From CAZJPS01 sp964548055 (lineage in GTDB: Bacteria; Patescibacteriota; Gracilibacteria; Peribacterales; Peribacteraceae): a stretch of DNA of 36,065 bases. Position 1 is the stretch's first letter, and each line of letters begins with the position of its first letter. The stretch lies in the NCBI GenBank assembly GCA_964548055.1, contig CAZJPS010000004.1, positions 1 through 36,065 on the forward strand, read 5' to 3'. Positions 30,983-36,065 of the stretch are shown here, in pieces. The position numbers and the translations under genes are program-made. A model generated the notes under the pieces. The model did no database searches. It saw only the letters and a program-made list of their open reading frames with translations, and was not told the DNA's origin.

Positions 30983-31531
30983 ATGAAAGAGATTAAATTA
31001 CTTATTGGCGGTGTGGTGATGCCTACACCTGGAAAGCCAGTTAATCTCGGAACTGCATTAAGCAATAATGAAATGGTCAGAAAAAATGGAATGAAGATAA
31101 TTTGGGCTGCAAGCATGCTTGAGCAGCAGCTATCACAAATTATTACTCAATTTTTGTTCGAGAATTCGAATAAAGAAAAGAGTCAATTTTTTAATGATGT
31201 GATCCTAGAGTCAGATTGGTTTTCCTTTTCTGCGAAGCTAAAAACAGTTTTATTTGTAGCCCAAAACCGCTCCTTTTCTGGCACTCAGATTAACAGGCTA
31301 GAAAAGCAGCTCCGAAAAATAATTTTACTAAGAAATGCATTCGCTCATGGAAAAGTTCAAGAGCGTAGTGATGGAACTTATCTTATATATTTCAGCAATA
31401 AATCTAGGTCAGATTTATTGGACGATGGATACTGGGACAATGTCATGGAAGATTTTAGACTTGCAACAGCAGTATTACATGAATTGGATCCAACCATCAT
31501 GTTGTACCCAGAAAAAATATCTGAAGAATAA
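30983..31531 (+). CDS. Cassette gene: HEPN-like small protein (RNAFAH)
   Basis: The 182-aa soluble helical protein has a central pair of helices (MKIIWAASMLEQQLSQIITQ and QINRLEKQLRKIILLRNAFAHGK). The latter ends in RNAFAH, a good R-x4-H motif of HEPN nucleases, including the Asn after Arg common in that family. Fold and motif suggest an RNase toxin or RNA-sensing protein. No obvious antitoxin gene (for example a MNT nucleotidyltransferase) is adjacent. It is the only gene of a 639-bp unit with terminal inverted repeats. Confidence 0.65.
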   Translation: MKEIKLLIGGVVMPTPGKPVNLGTALSNNEMVRKNGMKIIWAASMLEQQLSQIITQFLFENSNKEKSQFFNDVILESDWFSFSAKLKTVLFVAQNRSFSGTQINRLEKQLRKIILLRNAFAHGKVQERSDGTYLIYFSNKSRSDLLDDGYWDNVMEDFRLATAVLHELDPTIMLYPEKISEE

Positions 31532-31548
31532 AAATTTCCCAAACGTTC

Positions 31549-31577
31549 AATCAGTTATGGGATCAATGGTGGACATG
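31549..31577 (+). repeat. tmRNA-3'-end-like junction repeat D (right end)
   Basis: AATCAGTTAT (31549-31558), then 8 nt, then TGGTGGACATG (31567-31577). The same order stands at the tmRNA terminus: AATCAGTTAT (33914-33923), 7 nt, TGGTGGAGATG (33931-33941). Together 20 of 21 compared bases match. It closes the cassette with the HEPN-like gene 30983-31531. Confidence 0.75.
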
Positions 31578-31733
31578 ATACGTCAGAGTTGGAACCAGCT
31601 ACAAAACGCGATCTTTGAGTGGCACAGCGTCCTTGTCCCTTGCTATGAAAGGCTGGGATTTGAGCTTCCTACTGCATAACAACCACGTCCCTGCCTCTCA
31701 CAGGAAGTGAATAGAACACTGATAGAGAGCGTC

Positions 31734-32711
31734 CTACTTGCCTCTCACCTTCGCCCACATGCTGCGGAACCACCTTCTCCAAGGGTCTTTCACCTGCTGC
31801 TTCATCTTTTTGCCATCAGTGATGAACAGTTGTTCAGGGTCGAGAACGCCATCTTTGAAGACAGCATAGGCTGCGCTCATTTTGCCCCACTCGTATTGGC
31901 TGCCAGGATTCGTGCATGGAGTTTCACCTACCCAGCCTGTGCCAGGAGCTTCGTGAATGTGACCATGCAATCCGAGAGCGGGTTTGTGCTGCAAGATCGC
32001 ATCTCTGACTGCGGTAGAACCGACATGACCTGCGCCAGCAGCAACATCTATTTTCGTTTTGTAAGGCGGTACATGCAGATTGAAGATGCACTTTCCCATG
32101 TCATGCACCTGTCCCGTCATTGCTGCGATCTTGGCTGCAAGCTCTTCCTCTGAACACTCACGCGCAGTGTTGAATGGTGTCTTGTTCGACCAGCCGCAAG
32201 AGAGCATCTGCAAACCAGCTTCGTCCAACTCCAACACCTTCCCTTCGGGGAACTGCACAACTTCGCTCTCTTTCAGAATGTCATCTGTGTAAGGGTAGTC
32301 ATCATTCCCTGTGTTCACGATCACCCTGCGCCCAGAACCCTTGAACTTCCTGTCCATGACTGCCATCCATCGAGTAAGGCGATCAGATGAGGCTTTTTGG
32401 AACGCCTCCATAGACACGTCACCTCTCATTGTCGCAGCGCGGTATTCGTCCTCTGATGAGCAGATGTGCGTGTACTTTCCTCGCTCGGCAAGCTGCCGCT
32501 CATAGTTGCGGTAGGCATCTTCGGTCATGCTGCCAAGCCGCGTGAAGTATCTCCCATTTTTGACGATCACAAGCTCAACCTCCTTGCCCATGATGTCGCC
32601 ACCAATGATGAGAACATCGGGTTTGAGTTGAGAATCAGCTGCATCGCAGAACTGATCAAAGACGGCATCGGAGCCATGAACATCTGTGGCAAACAGGACG
32701 CGTGTTTCCAT
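31734..32711 (-). CDS. Calcineurin-like metallophosphoesterase
   Basis: The 325-aa protein carries all five blocks of the metallophosphoesterase fold in order: LFATDVHGSD (DxH), LIIGGDIMG (GD), VNTGNDDYPY (GND), IFNLHVPPYKT (H) and LGLHGHIHEA (GHxH). Members cleave phosphomono- or diesters with two metals; the substrate here is unknown. Inserted helices between the GD and GND blocks (about 50-125) are not typical. The ATG at 32711 is chosen over an upstream TTG. Its base composition looks more GC-rich than the neighbouring cassette genes, suggesting a different origin. It lies in the part of the island between junction repeats D and C. Confidence 0.9.
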   Translation of the reverse strand: METRVLFATDVHGSDAVFDQFCDAADSQLKPDVLIIGGDIMGKEVELVIVKNGRYFTRLGSMTEDAYRNYERQLAERGKYTHICSSEDEYRAATMRGDVSMEAFQKASSDRLTRWMAVMDRKFKGSGRRVIVNTGNDDYPYTDDILKESEVVQFPEGKVLELDEAGLQMLSCGWSNKTPFNTARECSEEELAAKIAAMTGQVHDMGKCIFNLHVPPYKTKIDVAAGAGHVGSTAVRDAILQHKPALGLHGHIHEAPGTGWVGETPCTNPGSQYEWGKMSAAYAVFKDGVLDPEQLFITDGKKMKQQVKDPWRRWFRSMWAKVRGK

Positions 32712-32750
32712 AGCAGACAAAAGTACTCCAAATCGCTAAAATGTCAACAA

Positions 32751-32984
32751 TCACTTCGATTGCTGGTTTTGGCTTGCCTCTCCTACTTGGTCGTCCCAGA
32801 CGATCTCTCCCTGTTCATTTTTGGGGAATCCTTCATCTGACCAAACGTACAATCGCTGCTCATACTGGTCGGATGTTGTTTGCAGGCTCTGTCGTGCCGA
32901 AAGGACAGCAGTATTTCTCCATAAAAACACAATGAACCCACTGATAGCTCCTCCTATAGCCGCTGCAATGAGGTGGGTTAACAT
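32751..32984 (-). CDS. Small protein with one N-terminal membrane helix
   Basis: The 77-aa protein starts with a Gly/Ala-rich hydrophobic helix (LIAAAIGGAISGFIVFLW) followed by a polar Gln/Glu-rich tail (ARQSLQTTSDQYEQRLYVWS...). It is not recognised. It ends 39 nt before the metallophosphoesterase start on the same strand, so the two may form a unit in which the small protein anchors or accompanies the enzyme. The 220 nt upstream, to 33204, hold a TTCGGC/GCCGAA hairpin (33012-33029) and junction repeat C but no other gene. Confidence 0.5.
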   Translation of the reverse strand: MLTHLIAAAIGGAISGFIVFLWRNTAVLSARQSLQTTSDQYEQRLYVWSDEGFPKNEQGEIVWDDQVGEASQNQQSK

Positions 32985-33144
32985 GCTACATTTTTACGCT
33001 TTTTTGGCAGATTCGGCAATGAAGCCGAACATCGGTTCCATTCTTTCCAATTAGTTTGAAGTCCCGTTAGCTCAACCTCCATCATCTTTTCAAACCGACT
33101 TTTGCTTTTCAGATAAACAAAAACTCAATTTGTATTCTATATAG

Positions 33145-33190
33145 TGGTGGAGATGCCGTAACTGATTATTATATTTATTGCCTTGAAATA
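33145..33190 (+). repeat. tmRNA-3'-end-like junction repeat C
   Basis: This is the best core copy: TGGTGGAGATGCCG (33145-33158) is identical over 14 nt to the complement of the tmRNA 3' end including CCA. It is followed by TAACTGATTA and the shared left-end sequence ATTTATTGCCTTGAAAT. It is also the closest copy to tmRNA. Confidence 0.85.
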
Positions 33191-33923
33191 GAGGCTATCT
33201 AGAAATGAACAATTACTTTAACATATCTTCTATGAAGTTTATTGCATCCTTCTTTGTTATTCCACTTGCTCTGGCAGCCACGTTTTCCGATGTTCCGCCA
33301 GGTGCATGGTATGCAGCGCATATACAGCAAGCTTCAGAACTTGGCATTGTTTCGGGCTATAAAGATGCATCAGGAACATCGTTGGGATTATTCAAACCTG
33401 CGGATAATGTCACTTTGGCCGAGGCTTTAAAGATGTCAGTTGAAAGTGCAGGTTATGATTATGAGAAATATGCAAAACCTGAATGGGAAAACAACATGAA
33501 ATATTGGATTGCTCCTTACTACCGCATCGCAACCACTGAAGGCTTCGGCATTTTTGTGGGCGCGACAGAAGACGTAAATGCAAAAGCAACCCGCAGAGAA
33601 GTTGCAAGCATTGTTGTCGATGCATTCTTTCCTGGTCAAAGAACAGAAATAATCCAAAGCGATTATGAAAATCCCTACAAAGATGTTTCCATACAGAACA
33701 CCTATCAGGATGGCTCGACGGGATGGGGATGGAATAGTTTCATTTTGAAGCTTACCGAAGACGGAGTGCTTACTGGCGACACAGATAGTAACGGCAAACC
33801 GACTGGCTACTTCAGACCAGATGATCTGATTAATAGAGCAGAAGCAGTGAAGATTGTTCTGACGGCTCGCTCAAAATACGGCACGCCAGGACAAAATAGG
33901 CCAAAGTGAGTGTAATCAGTTAT
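33158..33923 (+). mobile_element. Single-gene cassette adjoining tmRNA 3' end (SLH cargo)
   Basis: The left end GTAACTGATTAT (33158-33169) and right end GTAATCAGTTAT (33912-33923) are inverted copies matching at 10 of 12 positions. Directly outside lie the 14-nt core at 33145 and the true tmRNA 3' end at 33931 (after a 7-nt spacer), so the unit is flanked by a direct repeat of the tmRNA terminus. It holds exactly one gene, an SLH protein. No recombinase is present. Confidence 0.6.
33232..33909 (+). CDS. Cassette gene: secreted SLH-domain protein
   Basis: The 225-aa protein has a signal peptide MKFIASFFVIPLALA and SLH-type repeats: TFSDVPPGAWYAAHIQQASE with GLFKPADNVTLAEALKM, a second divergent repeat (YWIAPYYRIATTEGFG, ATRREVASIVVDAFF), and a third (YKDVSIQNTYQDGSTGWGWN with GYFRPDDLINRAEAVKI). 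It is essentially SLH repeats alone, with no effector domain. The start at 33232 is chosen because it begins the signal peptide; an in-frame ATG at 33205 lies only 3 nt after a TATCTA box, too close for initiation. It stands alone inside the cassette next to tmRNA. Confidence 0.8.
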   Translation: MKFIASFFVIPLALAATFSDVPPGAWYAAHIQQASELGIVSGYKDASGTSLGLFKPADNVTLAEALKMSVESAGYDYEKYAKPEWENNMKYWIAPYYRIATTEGFGIFVGATEDVNAKATRREVASIVVDAFFPGQRTEIIQSDYENPYKDVSIQNTYQDGSTGWGWNSFILKLTEDGVLTGDTDSNGKPTGYFRPDDLINRAEAVKIVLTARSKYGTPGQNRPK

Positions 33924-33930
33924 CGAAATA

Positions 33931-34340
33931 TGGTGGAGATGCCGGGATTTGAACCCGGGTCCAACGTGTGATGCGGATACTTGTACTGTTATGGCCTTCT
34001 CAGTTCTCGCATCCTCTGAGAGAAGACCAGAGAAAAGGAGCGAGGGTTGATGTCTAGAATACAAAAGGTTCACAACATCCGATGAACCATTCGTCCTGCT
34101 AGTGACGTCTCATCCCCTTAGGCAGGAGTGGGAGGCGAGACGTGTTTCCACAAAGGGGAAACTTACGCGAAGGCTGGTTCGAAAGATGGAAGCGTGAGCT
34201 TGCCAACGATCTCGCGAGCCTTTGCGAGGATAGATGAGTTTGCATCTATGGTTTGCAACATGTGGGTAACGGGAACCGTTGCCATCCCGAACAGAAGCGA
34301 TCGCACACCAGTAGTCACGCTGTCGAAACCTGTCATCCCC
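33931..34340 (-). ncRNA. ssrA: Transfer-messenger RNA (tmRNA)
   Basis: The RNA rescues stalled ribosomes with SmpB. Read on the minus strand it begins GGGGATGACAGGTTTCGACA, matching the bacterial tmRNA 5' consensus, and ends GGCATCTCCACCA. GGGGAUG pairs with CAUCUCC in a 7-bp acceptor stem (one G-U), and the T arm is GGG-TTCAAAT-CCC. The total is 410 nt with encoded CCA. The resume codon is GCA at 34243, after ATAGAT; the tag reads ANSSILAKAREIV then GKLTLPSFEPAFA, 26 residues, with TAA at 34163-34165. The tag is much longer than the usual 8-12 residues and ends AFA rather than LAA. Its 3' end is the apparent insertion target of the cassettes to its left. Confidence 0.95.
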
Positions 34341-34346
34341 AGAGGT

Positions 34347-34352
34347 GTAATA
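34347..34352 (-). promoter_or_regulatory. -10 box of tmRNA
   Basis: TATTAC on the minus strand ends 6 nt before the tmRNA 5' G, whose position is fixed by the acceptor stem. TTTTTC (34369-34374) is a weak -35 candidate with a 16-nt spacer. This gives an internal ruler for the -10 to +1 distance in this genome. Confidence 0.5.
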
Positions 34353-34369
34353 ACAAAGACCTTTGGAAG

Positions 34370-34518
34370 AAAAATTTACTTCCTCCTCCCGGCCACCGTA
34401 GCCCAGAGGCGAAGGTGGGTCATCCCCATAAGGCATGAAAGGCAAACTTTGGGTTTTCCTTTCATGAGCTATCCTTTCCGGAGGAGAGTCACTTAGTTGG
34501 GCAGAGCCCAACTTCGCG
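34370..34518 (-). ncRNA. Candidate structured small RNA upstream of tmRNA
   Basis: No family is recognised. Read on minus, the segment holds a perfect 8-bp hairpin AGTTGGGC/GCCCAACT (34495-34513), a hairpin CATGAAAGG/CCTTTCATG with extra AAAC/GTTT pairs inside (34434-34466), a CCACC/GGTGG hairpin (about 34393-34418), and a closing helix CTCCTCCGG with CCGGGAGGAG (34478-34486 with 34383-34392). An extended -10, TGGTATAAC (34525-34533), sits just upstream and T5 just downstream. There is no protein-like ORF. It could be an independent RNA or the 3'-UTR of the kinase gene. Confidence 0.4.
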
Positions 34519-34524
34519 ACAATT

Positions 34525-34533
34525 GTTATACCA
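34525..34533 (-). promoter_or_regulatory. Extended -10 promoter before candidate small RNA
   Basis: TGGTATAAC on the minus strand has the TGn extension plus TATAAC. Predicted +1 is about 34518. No clear -35 box is seen. Confidence 0.4.
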
Positions 34534-34624
34534 GTAGTACGCTACGGCGATGTGAGAGAGCAGAGACAAGCATTCTAACACACAGCTTATTGCGTCTCTA
34601 CTAAAACAACCACAAAATTCTTTC

Positions 34625-36052
34625 TTACTTCTCCTGAAACGGCAGCGTAAAGGAAACCGTGGTCCCCTTTCCTTCTTGGCTCTCTATCCACATACGGCCA
34701 CCTGCTTTTTCTATGATGCCGCGGGCGATGTAGAGGCCGAGGCCGGAGCCATCAGGCTTAGCAGTAGCTGCATTGGAAGCGCGAGAGAATTCCTGGAAAA
34801 TACGCGAAAGATCACCCACTGGTATGCCACAACCATGATCGGACACACTCACCTGCACTCCAGCACGAGTACGAAAAGCATGCACCGTAATCTCGCTGTG
34901 ATTAGGAGAAAAATCTATCGCATTCCCAATTAGTTCTGCTATTACTCCCGCAATAAGAGTGGGATCAAGGGAGAGGGTAAGGTTAGGGCTCACATTTACA
35001 TTCACTATTTGCTGCTTCTTTGAATAACGGAATTTTAATTTTTGAATCACTTCTTCAATAACTGGAGACAATGATGTGACAGTAGAAGTGTATGTAAGAA
35101 TTCCCTCATGAACGAGATCAGCATTATGAAGTGCTGTAAAAATTCCATCAAAACGTGTTGCAACATCTTCCATACGCTCGATGTGCGCCATCACGTCTGC
35201 ATCTTTTTTTACAGCAACTTTACTATCACGAAGAGATTCAATTGACCATTTTAAAATGGTCAGGGGCTGTCCGATTTGATGGAATGTGAGCTTTAAAAGA
35301 CCTGCTCTCTCTTCATCCACTCGTTTCCATGTATCCAACCTCTTTCTCCAAATAGAAAGCACAATGTAGCTCGCGGTTCCAAGTGCACCAATCAAAATAA
35401 AAATGAAGGCCGCAGGGGAAAGAATGCGATTGGAAAGCTGTGCATAGCGACTGGCATCTATATCTATACCCAGTACTGCAATTGCATTTCCTTTCGTATC
35501 ACGAATAGGCGCAAAGCCAGACATATACGTTCCCCACTGATCGGAATACGGTTCTTCAATGGCAACAGGATAATGCATTGCTTTATGAATGATGGGGATA
35601 TCTGTGACATCATAAGAAGTCCCAGGAGGGGCAGGCTGATCCTCATCATTAAGAACTCCGTCTTTATTCAAATCCACAATGGCAGTGGGATATAACGAAT
35701 CTGCATCGGACACGAATTCAAATTCATTTTCTGTTTTAGGACGCAGAATATAAATAAATCGAATGTCTGCGTTCTGTGTACGAATATCATTGAGTTTACG
35801 TACCATATCTACGTACACATTTTTTTTAATGTCATCCAGCGTATGAATCTGATCTACATCGGAAGCAGGAAACTGCAGTGCCGCAATGGCAGCCATTGTA
35901 CGAAGACGCTCACGTAATTCCTCATTCATGAGAGAACGACCATGAATTGAAAATGCAACGCTTAGCCCTACGACAGCACTCAACACTAATAATCCTAAAA
36001 AAATTGGTCCTCTGTTTTGCCAAGCGCGATAAAGCACTGTGTGGTTTCTCAT
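34625..36052 (-). CDS. Membrane sensor histidine kinase with extracytoplasmic domain
   Basis: The 475-aa protein has a first membrane helix at about 15-36 and a second at about 212-236. They enclose an extracytoplasmic sensor region of about 175 residues that looks Cache/PAS-like (GTYMSGFAPIRDTKGNAIAV, LGIDIDA). A HisKA segment follows with LTFHQIGQPLTILKWS (His258 the likely phosphorylation site), then HATPase blocks ELIGNAIDFSP (N), VSDHGCGIPVGDL (G1) and GSGLGLYIARGI (G2). Within the sensor region, residues 127-138 (DLNKDGVLNDED) fit an EF-hand calcium loop. No response regulator is adjacent in the window. Its upstream region is cut by the window edge, so an operon partner may lie beyond 36065. 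Confidence 0.92.
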   Translation of the reverse strand: MRNHTVLYRAWQNRGPIFLGLLVLSAVVGLSVAFSIHGRSLMNEELRERLRTMAAIAALQFPASDVDQIHTLDDIKKNVYVDMVRKLNDIRTQNADIRFIYILRPKTENEFEFVSDADSLYPTAIVDLNKDGVLNDEDQPAPPGTSYDVTDIPIIHKAMHYPVAIEEPYSDQWGTYMSGFAPIRDTKGNAIAVLGIDIDASRYAQLSNRILSPAAFIFILIGALGTASYIVLSIWRKRLDTWKRVDEERAGLLKLTFHQIGQPLTILKWSIESLRDSKVAVKKDADVMAHIERMEDVATRFDGIFTALHNADLVHEGILTYTSTVTSLSPVIEEVIQKLKFRYSKKQQIVNVNVSPNLTLSLDPTLIAGVIAELIGNAIDFSPNHSEITVHAFRTRAGVQVSVSDHGCGIPVGDLSRIFQEFSRASNAATAKPDGSGLGLYIARGIIEKAGGRMWIESQEGKGTTVSFTLPFQEK

Positions 36053-36065
36053 ATAGTCTGTGCGG

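Larger units (their letters stand above)
30920..31558 (+). mobile_element. Single-gene cassette with terminal inverted repeats (HEPN-like cargo)
   Basis: The left end ATAACTGATTAC (30920-30931) and right end TCAATCAGTTAT (31547-31558) are inverted copies matching at 10 of 12 positions. Outside each end stands a tmRNA-3'-end-like core (GAGATGCC on the left, TGGTGGACATG on the right after an 8-nt spacer). The 639-bp unit holds exactly one gene, 30983-31531. Its layout parallels the unit next to tmRNA. No recombinase is encoded, so movement would need one in trans. Confidence 0.6.

Noticed and set aside
33061..33076. tRNA-like 5' fragment GTCCCGTTAGCTCAAC
   Set aside because: It resembles a tRNA acceptor/D-arm start, but no anticodon arm, T arm or acceptor partner follows; too short to call a tRNA remnant.
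34110..34511. Open reading frames across the ssrA region on both strands
   Set aside because: They overlap the tmRNA and the adjacent hairpin region; composition follows RNA structure, not protein coding.
34370..34518. SRP RNA or 6S RNA
   Set aside because: A CCGGAAAGGATAGC stretch recalls the SRP GGAA loop but the surrounding helix does not match; the branched fold also does not fit the single long 6S hairpin.
1..36065. Alternative genetic code (UGA as Gly)
   Set aside because: TGA terminates trhO and the DUF2177 gene at family-appropriate positions, and no gene needs read-through of TGA.

Overview
The window looks like a chromosomal segment of a Patescibacteria/CPR bacterium, most plausibly of the Peribacteria/Peregrinibacteria side. 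The signs are three separate S-layer-homology (SLH) proteins, compact one- or two-gene transcription units, almost no Shine-Dalgarno sequences, and core enzymes carrying lineage-specific insertions. TGA works as a normal stop (trhO and the DUF2177 gene end in TGA), so this is not a code-25 Gracilibacteria/Absconditabacteria genome. The taxonomic placement is inference; no rRNA gene is present.

Layout. 1-2.5 kb: SLH/PPC surface protein and a ribE-ribH riboflavin pair, all on minus. 2.7-7 kb: uvrA, a thioredoxin-fold protein and a NUDIX hydrolase, separated by palindromic heptamer repeats. 7-12.8 kb: a RelA/SpoT-type protein fused to a ten-helix EamA-like transporter, then two unknown genes and an M20 peptidase on minus. 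12.8-19 kb: a giant isoleucyl-tRNA synthetase with two inserted histidine-phosphatase domains, a small holin-4-like membrane protein and an MFS exporter. 19-25 kb: envelope genes, namely an SLH protein, an FAD oxidoreductase and two convergent GT-C-like membrane proteins. 25-29.9 kb: trhO, a transglutaminase-like protein, DoxX-like and TspO proteins, a TspO-unknown-DUF2177-DUF1295 run, and a YdeI/OmdA-like protein. 29.9-33.9 kb: an accessory island of single-gene cassettes abutting the 3' end of tmRNA. 33.9-36 kb: ssrA (tmRNA), a candidate structured RNA and a sensor histidine kinase.

Main points. (1) Downstream of tmRNA lies a series of degenerate copies of its 3' end (TGGTGGAGATGCC), bordered by a short inverted repeat (ATAACTGATTAC / GTAATCAGTTAT). 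They delimit small cassettes with one gene each, including two HEPN-like (R-x4-H) proteins and an SLH protein. No integrase or transposase is visible. (2) A family of 7-bp-periodic, often palindromic repeats sits between genes and also in frame inside uvrA and twice inside ileS. (3) The RSH protein keeps its (p)ppGpp hydrolase residues, has lost the synthetase catalytic residues, and ends in a transporter-like membrane domain. (4) IleRS carries two apparently active-site-complete histidine phosphatase domains between the halves of its catalytic fold. (5) Many genes have a -10 hexamer 6-9 nt before the start codon, implying leaderless mRNAs; the tmRNA promoter, whose +1 is fixed by its acceptor stem, calibrates that spacing.
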